Assembly (NCBI RefSeq): GCF_014203365.1
Contig: NZ_JACHIS010000001.1
Span: 2,728,001-2,792,000, forward strand
DNA: 64,000 nt
Source: Actinoalloteichus hymeniacidonis
GTDB lineage: Bacteria > Actinomycetota > Actinomycetes > Mycobacteriales > Pseudonocardiaceae
Reading direction: 5' to 3'
The notes under the pieces are model-generated. The model saw only the letters and a program-made list of their open reading frames with translations. It did not search any database and had not been told where the DNA came from. Position numbers and translations under genes: made by a program. Of this stretch, positions 9,201-16,315 are shown piece after piece. Position 1 is the first letter of the stretch; each line of letters begins with the position of its first letter.

Positions 9201-10236
9201 GATAGAGGAAGAGGACATCGAACAGCGGGTTACGGCCGCCCTGACGATCGGGCTGCAACGCGGCGACCACCTGCTCGAACTGCACATCCTGGTGGGCGTA
9301 AGCGCGATTCAGCGTGGCGTGTGTCGTCCGCAGCAGCTGCCGGAACGGTGTCGAGGGCACCACCTCGCCCCGCAGCACCACGGTGTTGACGAACAAGCCG
9401 ATGACATCGGAGAACTCCGGGTTCTGCCTGCCATGCAGGACCGTCCCGATCGTGATCTCATCCTGCCCGGTGTACAGCGCCAACGTCGCCTGGAAGAGGG
9501 CGGTCGCAGCGCTGGACATCGTGCAACGCCATCGGCGAGCGATCGCCCTCAGCTCCGAGGTCGTCGCCTCGGACAGCGTGAACTCGCTGGTCGCCCCAGC
9601 GGCGTTGCCCCCGGGAAGACGGGGGAAGTCGAGGAGGAGGTCGAGCTGCTCCGCGCCGTCGAGTTCGCCGCGCCAGAAGGCGAGCTGAGCCTCCAGGGTG
9701 TCCGTGCCGCCGTTGGACGCCTGCTGATCGACGTAGTCCTCGTAGCTTGCGCGTGCGGCAGGCAACACGGCCCGGTCGCCTCGTAGCTCGGCCTCGTACA
9801 GCGCGGGGATCTCCCGCGCGAGAATCGCCAGAGACCGGCCGTCCATGATGATGTGATGGAAGACCAGGCACAGCACGGCCGATCCGTCCGGATGGGACGC
9901 GACCAGCCCTCGCGCCGCGGGTGCTTCGAGTAGATCGAAGGGGGCATCGGCGAGCGGGGCCACCGCCTTGCGCCAGCCCTGCTGCGCCGTCACCTCGATG
10001 AGCGGGATGGAGAACGAGCCCACCGTCGTCGAGATCGGATTGCCGTCCCCGCCGGTCTGGAAGACCGATCGGAGCACCGCGTGTCGGGTGAGGACGGCAT
10101 CCAGGACACGGCGGAGTACGGGCAGGTCGACGCCGTCGGAGAACCGTAGTGCCAGCCGAACGTTATAGGCGCTGCTCGCCGGATTGACCTGCTGCAGGAG
10201 CCACATGCGCTGCTGACCGGACGACAGTCTTCTCAT
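3283..10236 (-). CDS. Dimodular NRPS: C-A(degenerate)-PCP-C-A-PCP-TE
   Basis: This 2317-residue peptide synthetase starts directly with a condensation domain (about 1-430; HHIIMDG at 127-133), so it needs a donor acyl chain on another carrier protein. It is followed by an adenylation-like domain (441-930) lacking nearly all catalytic motifs, a PCP (FFVLGGHS, Ser978), a second C domain (1030-1460; HHIACDG at 1158-1164), an intact A domain (1490-1985; TSGSTGRPKG, FYGPTE, MYRTGDL, GK-Lys1976), a second PCP (Ser2030) and a type I thioesterase (GWSFGG Ser2159, Asp2186, His2293). Pocket residues of A2 read D1669, V1670, W1673, H1712, F1738, G1740, F1763, V1771, E1772, K1976; the closest code I know is serine (DVWH-type), but several positions differ. 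GGGAG precedes the ATG. It is the last gene of the leftward operon, 71 bp after the exporter gene. Confidence 0.95.
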   Translation of the reverse strand: MRRLSSGQQRMWLLQQVNPASSAYNVRLALRFSDGVDLPVLRRVLDAVLTRHAVLRSVFQTGGDGNPISTTVGSFSIPLIEVTAQQGWRKAVAPLADAPFDLLEAPAARGLVASHPDGSAVLCLVFHHIIMDGRSLAILAREIPALYEAELRGDRAVLPAARASYEDYVDQQASNGGTDTLEAQLAFWRGELDGAEQLDLLLDFPRLPGGNAAGATSEFTLSEATTSELRAIARRWRCTMSSAATALFQATLALYTGQDEITIGTVLHGRQNPEFSDVIGLFVNTVVLRGEVVPSTPFRQLLRTTHATLNRAYAHQDVQFEQVVAALQPDRQGGRNPLFDVLFLYQGEQTADHDEASGIERLPWLDDSTRFDLELRAEVVDDRLTGAFIYRSDLFRATTIERLGELFVRIAELIVADPDGSLEYSILLDEVERDAGAGRFTGLDTEATLGARFERQARRTPDAVAVSDGGSLLGYGDLDALSNQLTHLLLARGVGAGSVVAVVAPPGRDLLLALLATAKVGAVCLPLPPDDAGVLLAACGVRTVLVASGVDPTNLSEVDVDLVVIPASSSAAAGFPITPPPACSDAGQPAVALPVDGQDGRPEIITMSHAELGHLATAGDGVAGSGPRTLLHSVSGSGLIEIWSALLDGGRVVVAPLGPLTTTVLRELATAERLSRVRLDGRLFHVLAEDDPEVFLGIAEVWTDGAGVASPMVERVLLRSPGTHVVLCYGAPGYEVTRRITSPYETIAGRRVGRLRHRSRSYVVGPGSTMLPSGVPGELCLAVDGGAAGQPLPSDTQAAGFVADPWGPPDSRLRRTGQLVRRLPDGDLEFLGRVTDGRRIHGSQVQAWEVERILGAHPNLERVVVAPHEDDDGGGNRLICFACGRPGARLEAEEIRRFAVELLPPQLVPADFLVLDSMPLDASGLVRTADLPFPRRTSTTGRQPRNLREEVLCALFSDVLGVHVTSVDDDFFVLGGHSFLVARLVGRVRTELAAELSIRTVFENPTVARLAVLIEQASTPRQPLTAAPRPTYPPLSHPQRRLWFLFRATGADANYNVPIALRLVGRLDRKALIEALDDVVERHEALRTVFPSHEGNPYQRVVADARITMEHRRVSEPKIQAALDGAAAHLFDLTRDIPIKAWLFETAEDDHTLLLVIHHIACDGVSLEPFGKDLAHAFRARIDGRRPDWTPLPVQYVDYSRWQSEQLGDPDDSDSLAAKQGAYWRDHLAGLPAEVMPMPDRPRSARAGTAGARIDFEIAPPLHARLRDLAIRHRVSVNMVLRAGLAVLMSKFGCGRDIPIGGVTAGRTDEALNDLVGFFVNTQVLRYDLSGEPTFTELLSRIREVDLAAHDHQDLDFEQVVELTAPSRTLSHHPLFQVMLVFQSYDEGRFELDGLSVERRNITVETTKFDLRFMFTEKPEGGGVHGALGYATGLFDPDTTQRMVDGLVLVLDRLSADPEQPVDAVDALDDHGRAELRRWNRTEVEVPDVTLTELLDRQTSSSPDAVAVVDAAEQVTYAELDRRSRRLARRLRARGADVERIVAVSLPRSVDLVVAIIAVLRSGAAYLPLEPELPELRRTAMLADAEPVVLLDQALFDELTQSPGPAAETETEIEPRQPAYLLYTSGSTGRPKGVLMEHRAIVNRLLWGKHAFPLRPEDRVLQKTPAGFDVSVWEFFWPLIDGATLVMAAPDGHRDPRYLAGIIREQRITSVHFVPSMLEVFLSELDDDSSLPTLRRVFCGGEALSPSLVQRYSRSLSAPLINFYGPTETAVEVTSWHCPASGPLTTVPIGTPLWNTRAHVLDAALRPVPVGVPGELYIAGAQLARGYFRQPALTAERFIADPFGPAGSRMYRTGDLARWRADGTLEYLGRVDDQVKLRGVRIELDEIGAAVASHPAVEQAAAAVYEPEPGMQRIVAYVVPVTTRSPLPEHDRDDRWFDSESLTRALRDHVGRTLIPAMVPSDLVYLDRLPVTQSGKLDRRSLPVPTRSAASAPRAPGTLPEARLAELVARTLKISSVGIEDNFFQLGGHSLLAAQLTGLIRESLGVEVPVSAVFQAPSVAELSKLIGLGDVPERFDVMLPIRPAGNGIPVFFVHPGIGLSWCYFPFSRYLSGRPLYAIQARAVTDAEPGVSTLGEMADDYLEQIRRVQPHGPYRLVGWSFGGNVAHAMSASLAAAGEEVELLAMIDAYPYLGSQPENALPEPEEIEPRHIELVRRSFPQLHTEAILDQDRLEFLAKALTRHHWLGTRHRPGLHQGDILYFRASGHPDEKRLSAESWAEFVTGEVRTIQMDVGHFELLDADPLSRIAEVLGEELSRPK

Positions 10237-10307
10237 AAGTCACTCCCACGGAGAAATCCAGGAACGTCCACTGCTGCCTCGTCGACTCGGGTTCGACGAG
10301 CCGCCGG

Positions 10308-11555
10308 CTAGCTCTCCTTCGCCTCGGAATGCACGACATCGCCGGACGCACGGGCGGACGTTCGGTAGACGACGAGCAGGACCACCAGCAGCAGCACCGA
10401 CAGCACGAGCACCGGAACGTTCGTGCCCTGCCAGCCGAGGAATACGAAGATGGTGCTGGCGCTGAGGGAGGCGGCGACCGCGGTGGCCGATCTGACACCC
10501 TCCGCCACCGCCTGGATCCGCGCCCCCCGGCCTGGCGGATAGCAACGGACCAACAGGGTCGTACCGGCGAGATAGAGGAAGTTCCAGCCGATCCCATTGA
10601 AGGTGAGCGCAAGCAGGAAGTGCACGAACTCGTCACCTAGGACACCGCTGATCGCGCCTGCGAGGAATAACGCCACGCCGATTATCGCGGTCCGATACGC
10701 CCCGATCCTGGCCAGCACGTTGCCACTGATGATTCCCGGTGCGAACATGCCGACGAGATGCCATTGGATGATCGCCGCGCCGAGCGTGGGCGCGTGCTCC
10801 GCATGGTGGCTGCCCAACGGGCCCACCGCCATGATCATGGTCATCATTCCGCCTGCGCTGGCGAGTACGAGCAGGCCGATGCGGAACTCGCGCTTGCCCC
10901 TGACCTCGGAGACCGGCAGCGGCGTCGGCTTCTCGACCTCGACCTTCGGCCCCACGTCGGTCGCCCGCAACGCCAGCAGCAGCAGGATGATCAGCACCGC
11001 GTAGACACCGACCATCATGTAGGCGCCCGTGTAGCGAACGGCGAAGAAGCCTGCGCTGGTGGTCGCCATGAACGGCCCGATGAAGGCGGCCACCAGGCCG
11101 CCGTAGAGGACGAAGGACAGGACGCGCTCGCGTTGTCCGGCAGGGGCGCGGTCGGCGGCCATATACCGGATGTAACCGCCGATCGGCCGGTAGGCACCGG
11201 CTAACGCGGTTCCGCAGCACAGCAGCAGGAACGACTCCGTCGTCACCGCGAACACCGAGACGCCTGCCCCGAACACCGCCATCAGTGCGCAGCCGATCAT
11301 CACGCGCACATAGCCGAATCGACCGGCCAGCAATCCTGCGGCGATCGAGGCGAACATGCCGACGACGGTGATGGAGGCCAGCGGCACGGTGGCGAGGGCA
11401 GGCGTCGGAGCCAACGACAGACCGACGATGGCGGTCAGCGTCATGTCGATGGTCGTACCCATGAAGTAGCAGGTCTGGGCGGCGACCAAGAGCCAGTTGC
11501 TTCGTCCGATACCGAAACCCGCGTAACGGCGCCAACCAGTGGGGATACCGGTCAT
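10308..11555 (-). CDS. MFS transporter, probable product exporter
   Basis: The 415-residue protein has about 12 hydrophobic segments and an MFS-like cytoplasmic loop after the second helix (AGRFGYVRVMIGCALMA, a degenerate G-x3-D-R motif). The start overlaps the stop of the upstream monooxygenase gene by 4 bp, so the two are translationally coupled. Its position between the tailoring genes and the NRPS makes export of the peptide product, or self-protection, the likely role. This is inferred from context; the sequence does not reveal the substrate. Confidence 0.88.
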   Translation of the reverse strand: MTGIPTGWRRYAGFGIGRSNWLLVAAQTCYFMGTTIDMTLTAIVGLSLAPTPALATVPLASITVVGMFASIAAGLLAGRFGYVRVMIGCALMAVFGAGVSVFAVTTESFLLLCCGTALAGAYRPIGGYIRYMAADRAPAGQRERVLSFVLYGGLVAAFIGPFMATTSAGFFAVRYTGAYMMVGVYAVLIILLLLALRATDVGPKVEVEKPTPLPVSEVRGKREFRIGLLVLASAGGMMTMIMAVGPLGSHHAEHAPTLGAAIIQWHLVGMFAPGIISGNVLARIGAYRTAIIGVALFLAGAISGVLGDEFVHFLLALTFNGIGWNFLYLAGTTLLVRCYPPGRGARIQAVAEGVRSATAVAASLSASTIFVFLGWQGTNVPVLVLSVLLLVVLLVVYRTSARASGDVVHSEAKES

Positions 11556-12727
11556 GTTGCGTTCGGGCCCTTCGCCGTCGGAGCCAGATGCGAGTTATGA
11601 CTGCCTGCACTCGACCTGACGAACTCTGCGCGCCGCTCGGCGACCCAGCGCTGGGACTCCTCGGCAGCCCACAGCGTTCGCCTCAGCCGAGGTGCCACCT
11701 GGCGGGCGAACAGTTCGAGGCTGCGCAGCCTCGCGGCCGGGGGAGCCCAGTCCTGCAGGGAGATCAGCAGACAGCCGAACCCACCGACGCGCTGGGCCAG
11801 AGCCGTGATCGCCGCCGTGCAGTCCTCGGGAGAGCCAACGATGATCCCACCCTGTTCGACGGTGTAGTCGAAGGCCTTCTCATGCGCGATATCGGAGCCG
11901 GGGAGCGGCATGCCCAGGGTGTTGCGGTAGAGATCGTTCCGTTGGAACGTCCAACCTTCGAGAATCTCGCGTTTACCGGTTTCGACGGAATCGCTCACGT
12001 GCACGGGCACCGTCAACCGCCAGTCCCGCCGGTCCACCGGACGTTCCGCCGTACCCTCGAGGTGCCGCCACTGCCCGGGCAGCCTGCCTACGCCGATGTC
12101 CTGGCCCGCCCTGATCGCTCCCCAGGTCGGCGCGACGAACGACACGGCGTTGATGCCCAGCCTGCCCGCGAGCTCCATGCCGAACGGAGTGGCGGCGCTG
12201 GCCACCACGATCTCGATCGGATCGGCGAACGGCCGGAGCTGCACGCGTGCACCGTGCATCTCGAACCAGTCGGTCACGGCCGAGACCTCGTCGCCCGCGA
12301 GAAGCCGCTGCACGGGCTCCAACGAGTCCACCAGTCGGCTACGGGTGACGGCCGGATCGATGCCCAGGAGGTGCATATCGGCCTGATACGACCCGGAACC
12401 GACACCCAGGATGAACCTGCCGTCGGTCAGGTGATCGAGTAATGCCGCCCGCTGCGCAACCATGAACGGATGGTGGAAGGGTAAGGGAAGCACTCCGGTG
12501 GCGAATTTGATCCGTCGAGTCCGGGGCGCAGCCGAGGCAATGAAGAGATCCGGGCTGCTCAGCGTCGACCAGCCGCCGGAATGGTGCTCACCGACCCACA
12601 ATTCCTCGAATCCGAGCCCGTCGAGGACTTCGGCGAGCGCGAGATCGTCCTTCAAGAGCAGGTGCGGGTCGGTTCCGAGTCGGTGAGCAGGCGAGATGAA
12701 ACATCCGAATCGGGTGGGCAACTGCAT
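11552..12727 (-). CDS. Luciferase-like (LLM) flavin-dependent monooxygenase
   Basis: The 391-residue protein has the bacterial-luciferase fold signature: FEELWVGEHHSGGWSTLSSP near the N-terminus, then IKFATGVLPLPFHHP and LDHLTDGRFILGVGSG. Family members use reduced FMN and oxygen for hydroxylation, Baeyer-Villiger or oxidative cleavage reactions and need a separate flavin reductase, which I do not see here unless the SagB-type protein or a housekeeping enzyme serves. AGGAG stands just upstream of the ATG. The gene is 16 bp after the acyl-CoA dehydrogenase gene and overlaps the exporter gene by 4 bp, so it belongs to the NRPS operon. Stand-alone LLM enzymes in NRPS clusters often act on carrier-bound intermediates; whether this one does is unknown. 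Confidence 0.88.
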   Translation of the reverse strand: MQLPTRFGCFISPAHRLGTDPHLLLKDDLALAEVLDGLGFEELWVGEHHSGGWSTLSSPDLFIASAAPRTRRIKFATGVLPLPFHHPFMVAQRAALLDHLTDGRFILGVGSGSYQADMHLLGIDPAVTRSRLVDSLEPVQRLLAGDEVSAVTDWFEMHGARVQLRPFADPIEIVVASAATPFGMELAGRLGINAVSFVAPTWGAIRAGQDIGVGRLPGQWRHLEGTAERPVDRRDWRLTVPVHVSDSVETGKREILEGWTFQRNDLYRNTLGMPLPGSDIAHEKAFDYTVEQGGIIVGSPEDCTAAITALAQRVGGFGCLLISLQDWAPPAARLRSLELFARQVAPRLRRTLWAAEESQRWVAERRAEFVRSSAGSHNSHLAPTAKGPNAT

Positions 12728-12743
12728 AGTCTCTCCTGAGTCG

Positions 12744-13856
12744 TCACAGTCGGGACGCGATTGCGACTCGCTGGATCTGATTCGTGCCTTCGATGATCTG
12801 GAGCAGTTTCGCCTCGCGCATCCATCTCTCTACCGGCTCGGTGCCGGTGTATCCGCGGGCACCCAACACCTGAACGGCGTTGGTCGTGACCTCCATGGCG
12901 GTGTCGGTGGCGAACACCTTCGCCTGCGCCGCCAGCAATTCGGTCTGGCTGCCGCCGGAGTCGACCTCCCTGCAGGCACGATGAAGTAATTGTCGAGACG
13001 CCTCGATCTTTATCGACATATCGGCGAGCATGAACGAGACACCTTGGAAGTTCATGAGGTTCGCGCCGAACTGAGATCGCGTCCTGGCATGCTTTGTCGC
13101 GTAGCGCAGTGCTGCGGAGGCCAGACCCACCGCGCAGGCCGCCACCCCGAGGCGTCCCTGTGTGAAGAAACTGTGCGCCACGATCATGCCGCGATTGACT
13201 CGCCCCAGTATTCGCGACGCCGGGACGTCGACGTCCGTGAACACGATCCGAGCCGTGGGCAACGCCCGCACCCCCATCTTGTCCTCGGGGGGCTGGATGC
13301 ACACGCCCGGCGCATCGGCATCGACGAGGAAGCAGGTCAGGCCGCCGAGCCCGCCCCCGCCGGTCCTGGCGTACACGTTGAGCAGGTCGGCCACACCGGC
13401 GTGCCCGACCCAGGCCTTCACTCCGTTGATGCGATAACCGTCGTCGTGGCGCTCGGCCGTGGTCCCGATCAAGGACAGGTCGGAACCCGCTCCCGGCTCC
13501 GACATGCAGTTCGCCGCGATCAGCCGCGCCTCCTGCATGCCGGGCAGCAACTCCGTCCGCAGGTCCGCCGTGCCATGCCTGGCCAAGGCGCAGGTGGCCA
13601 GGGTCTGGAGGTGGACGGATTCGGCTAGTGCGAGCCACGCCGCCGCGAGCCGCTCGATGGCGCGGCAGAACAGCACGGTCGGTTGTGGAAGATCGGTCCG
13701 ACCGGTGACGAGCGCGGGCAGGCCCAGTGCGCAGAGCTGCTGGACCAGGGCGAGCGGGTAGGTCCGGGATCGCTCGTAGTCGTCGACGACGGTGTCGACG
13801 TGATCCGCCACGATCCGGTCAACCCTGTCCAGGATCTCCGGCTGCTGCTCGGTCAC
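12744..13856 (-). CDS. Acyl-CoA dehydrogenase-family flavoprotein
   Basis: The protein is 370 residues, the usual length of the family. It shows the FAD/substrate motif MSEPGAGSDLS, the helical segment RTRSQFG and the C-terminal IIEGTNQIQR, where Glu356 corresponds to the catalytic base of short-chain acyl-CoA dehydrogenases. In biosynthetic clusters such enzymes desaturate acyl groups tethered to carrier proteins; PltE-type members oxidise prolyl-PCP to pyrrolyl-PCP. Here the candidate substrates are the acyl group on the adjacent free ACP or the proline-like residue on the stand-alone A-PCP protein. The start is GTG at 13856, within the end of the DapB-like gene (38-bp overlap), which implies coupling. 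Confidence 0.9.
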   Translation of the reverse strand: MTEQQPEILDRVDRIVADHVDTVVDDYERSRTYPLALVQQLCALGLPALVTGRTDLPQPTVLFCRAIERLAAAWLALAESVHLQTLATCALARHGTADLRTELLPGMQEARLIAANCMSEPGAGSDLSLIGTTAERHDDGYRINGVKAWVGHAGVADLLNVYARTGGGGLGGLTCFLVDADAPGVCIQPPEDKMGVRALPTARIVFTDVDVPASRILGRVNRGMIVAHSFFTQGRLGVAACAVGLASAALRYATKHARTRSQFGANLMNFQGVSFMLADMSIKIEASRQLLHRACREVDSGGSQTELLAAQAKVFATDTAMEVTTNAVQVLGARGYTGTEPVERWMREAKLLQIIEGTNQIQRVAIASRL

Positions 13857-14571
13857 CGTGCCTCACCTCGGCTCGTGCGTATAGCAGTGCGTAGACCTCG
13901 TGGATCGGATGGAGCCCCGGGGGAAGTCGTCGGACGTGCTCGATCACATCCAGCAGGCACGAGGCCGCCGCGCTCAGGTCGCTCACGGAATGCTCGATCG
14001 ACAGGGACATGCCCGGCAGGTCGAAGGTGACGACGTGGTCGCTGACCGGCTGGCCGCTTCGTTGGGAGGTCGTCTCCCCGACGGAACCCGGCGGTGCGGA
14101 TTCCATCCAGGCGCGCATCAACGACCGCGCGGACGCACTCGGCCGGTCCCGCTTGGTCACCGGGTGCCTCTCATGCACGGACATGCGCGGCGATCGCGGC
14201 ATCGACGCGGTCAGGCCCGCGACCATTCGGATCATGCGGGTCTGCAACCAGTGGCCGAGCGACAGATTGTCCGCGACCACCACCGGGATCTCCGCCGACA
14301 ACGCGGCGAGCCGGTGTGATTCCTCGGTCGGGACGTTCGACACGCAGTACACCAGCGCGGCACCCGTGCGCCGACACCGCGCGACGGTGTCGCACAACGC
14401 CTCGGGTGCACTGGCGTCGACGAGCACCGTCGGCGGGGTGTCCTCCACCCAGCCCGCGCGCGACGCCGTCATCCCGATCGGTACTCGACGCCTGCCGCAC
14501 TCCGAGGTCACTGCTCTGCCCAGCCGCCCGGTGGCGCCCACGATTCCCAGGACCAGCGGTCGGTCAGTCAA
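13819..14571 (-). CDS. DapB-like (dihydrodipicolinate reductase family) enzyme
   Basis: The 250-residue product has the N-terminal dinucleotide motif GIVGATGRLGRAV and a DapB-type catalytic segment, HERHPVTKRDRPSASA (133-148). Aligned with E. coli DapB, His136 and Lys140 match catalytic His159 and Lys163, and D-x-PS is kept, but the dipicolinate-binding GTA becomes ASA (146-148). DapB reduces 4-hydroxytetrahydrodipicolinate in lysine synthesis; this copy lies inside a secondary-metabolite operon with no DapA beside it, so I infer reduction of a different cyclic imine or unsaturated acid. The start is TTG at 14571, which overlaps the ACP stop by 8 bp and is preceded by AGGGAA. DapB proteins are usually about 245-275 residues, so it is complete. 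Confidence 0.82.
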   Translation of the reverse strand: MTDRPLVLGIVGATGRLGRAVTSECGRRRVPIGMTASRAGWVEDTPPTVLVDASAPEALCDTVARCRRTGAALVYCVSNVPTEESHRLAALSAEIPVVVADNLSLGHWLQTRMIRMVAGLTASMPRSPRMSVHERHPVTKRDRPSASARSLMRAWMESAPPGSVGETTSQRSGQPVSDHVVTFDLPGMSLSIEHSVSDLSAAASCLLDVIEHVRRLPPGLHPIHEVYALLYARAEVRHGDRAAAGDPGQG

Positions 14572-14824
14572 TATTCTGTTCCCTCAGGAATCCGACGATG
14601 CCGCTGACCCGGCCGAGGAACCTCGTGTCCCCCTCGAGGTCGACGTAGACCCCGTACCGCGTCTCCAGCGCATCGACGAGTTGCAGGAAGGACAACGAGG
14701 AGAAGCCCTTCTCCAACAGGTTGGCCGTCTCATCGCGCGCCTGTTCGGCGGAGACGATGCCCCCGGACACCTCGACGATCAGGCCGGTCACCTCTGTGGA
14801 CAATTCGACATCGGTGCGTCCCAT
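14564..14824 (-). CDS. Free-standing acyl carrier protein
   Basis: The 86-residue acidic protein has the carrier-protein four-helix pattern. The 4'-phosphopantetheine site is LLEKGFSSLSFLQLVDALE: the usual D-S-L is S-S-L here, and the second Ser is the attachment residue. GAGGAG precedes the ATG at ideal spacing. It lies 9 bp after the acyl-AMP ligase gene and overlaps the DapB-like gene, so it is most likely the carrier charged by that ligase. The attached acyl group could be modified by the neighbouring dehydrogenase or reductase before transfer to the N-terminal C domain of the NRPS. That transfer is inferred. Confidence 0.88.
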   Translation of the reverse strand: MGRTDVELSTEVTGLIVEVSGGIVSAEQARDETANLLEKGFSSLSFLQLVDALETRYGVYVDLEGDTRFLGRVSGIVGFLREQNID

Positions 14825-14833
14825 GAATTCTCC

Positions 14834-16315
14834 TCAGTATTGCTTCGGTGGCCGTATATCGGCGAGCAGAAGTCTCGATATCTCGGTGGTCTGGACTTTG
14901 CCTGCGCCGTTTCGAGGAATCTCGGGCACGACAACGAGATGTACCGGCACCTTGAATGGCGCGGCACGGGCCAGACAATGCCTGCGGACCTCGACGAGTT
15001 CCACGGGCGCCGAGCACACGATCAGCGCGCCGAGCAGCGGCGCCGCATCGGCATCGGGTGTCACCATGGCCACTGCGCTCTCGGTGATACCCGGGTGGGA
15101 CACGAGCAGTTCCTCGACCTCGGCGGCGGTGAACTTCTTCCCGCCGACACTGAACGAGTTGTCGATTCGCTCGCCGAGGTGCAGCTCGCCGTCGGCGCCG
15201 ATCGAGCCGAGATCGCTTGTGCGGTAGTAGCCCGCATCGGTGATGCGTTGCTCCAGCACTCCCGGATAGTTCAGGTAGCGCGTACCCATCGAGCGACTTC
15301 GCACCACGATCGTGGCACTCCCAGCCTCGTCACCATCGAATCGCAGGCTCGCGCCGGGAACCGGATAGCCCTGACCGCCACCCGGGACCGGATTCGCGTT
15401 GAAGGTCAACGGGCCGGTCTCGGCGAGGCCGTAATAGTCGGCGATCCCGATGGACTGCCCGGCCAACGCGACACTCGTCTCGGCCTTCAGACGGGCCGCC
15501 GAGGACAATGCCAGACGTAGTCGGTGTCGAAGAGGCTGTGTTCCGACCGAGGCGGCCAGCCGGTCGTAGGCGGCGGGGAAGGCGACCAACACCGTCGGGT
15601 CGATCTCGCCGAGATGGCGGCGGATGTTGCTTCCGGAGGGCAGACCGCTAGGCAGGTACAGGCTCGCTCCGGCTCGGATGCCGGGGATCAGCGCCGCGTT
15701 GAAGCCCAGACCGTTGTACAACCCGGCGAAGCACAGCACACGGTCGGCGGCGCTCAGTCCGCTCGCCTCACACCAGGCGTCGGCTGCCGCCAGGACGGCC
15801 GTGCCCCGGAATTCGATACATCCCGGTGTCCGAGTGGAGCCGGAGGTGAGGCGGCAGAGCTCGGTGCCCGGGTGCAGCTCGGGTCCAGCCGCACCCGGCA
15901 GAAGGGTGAGCTGCGAGCCTGCGCAGTCGGTGGGGTGTGCGGCATCCGGAAGTGTCGCCGAGTCGTCATGAAGTACAGCGGCGACGCCACAACCCGTGAA
16001 CAGCGCCGTCAGCTCGGCCGGGCCCAATGCGGGGTCCATCAGTACCGGCACGTGGCCGGTCCCGAGCACGGCCAGCAGATCCGAGACGTACGCCGGAGAG
16101 TTCCGCCGGATGATCGCCACCGGCAGCCGCCGTTGCGACGAGGGTTCGAGCGACTCGGCAAGCCGATCACGTTTGATCGCGCTCCGCTCCAGGAGCATTC
16201 GGGCCGTCTCCTGAGACGCGAGGTTGCCGATGACCGCATCGGGATGGTCGGCCAGGCTCTGGGTCAGCGCCGGATAGAGCACCCGCTCGCCGTCGGGGAT
16301 CGGGACGAAGTTCAT
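14834..16315 (-). CDS. Acyl-AMP ligase / acyl-ACP synthetase (ANL superfamily)
   Basis: The 493-residue enzyme belongs to the adenylate-forming family. The P-loop-like motif is CRLTSGSTRTPG (a variant lacking the usual PKG lysine), the central motif is YYGLAETGPLTFN, the hinge region is YRTSDLGSIGADGELHLGERIDNSFSVGGKKF, and the C-terminal catalytic lysine is in NGAGKVQT. Its sequence style is closer to acyl-CoA/aryl ligases than to NRPS A domains, so it probably activates a carboxylic acid rather than an alpha-amino acid. Its start overlaps the stop of the SagB-type gene (ATGA) and the ACP gene follows after 9 bp, making ACP loading the obvious role. Substrate identity cannot be read with confidence. 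Confidence 0.87.
   Translation of the reverse strand: MNFVPIPDGERVLYPALTQSLADHPDAVIGNLASQETARMLLERSAIKRDRLAESLEPSSQRRLPVAIIRRNSPAYVSDLLAVLGTGHVPVLMDPALGPAELTALFTGCGVAAVLHDDSATLPDAAHPTDCAGSQLTLLPGAAGPELHPGTELCRLTSGSTRTPGCIEFRGTAVLAAADAWCEASGLSAADRVLCFAGLYNGLGFNAALIPGIRAGASLYLPSGLPSGSNIRRHLGEIDPTVLVAFPAAYDRLAASVGTQPLRHRLRLALSSAARLKAETSVALAGQSIGIADYYGLAETGPLTFNANPVPGGGQGYPVPGASLRFDGDEAGSATIVVRSRSMGTRYLNYPGVLEQRITDAGYYRTSDLGSIGADGELHLGERIDNSFSVGGKKFTAAEVEELLVSHPGITESAVAMVTPDADAAPLLGALIVCSAPVELVEVRRHCLARAAPFKVPVHLVVVPEIPRNGAGKVQTTEISRLLLADIRPPKQY

Noticed and set aside
12744-14824. Pyrrole-2-carboxyl starter pathway as in pyoluteorin
   Set aside because: The dehydrogenase fits, but the ligase is not of the prolyl-AMP ligase type and the proline-like A domain sits on a different protein; kept only as an alternative.
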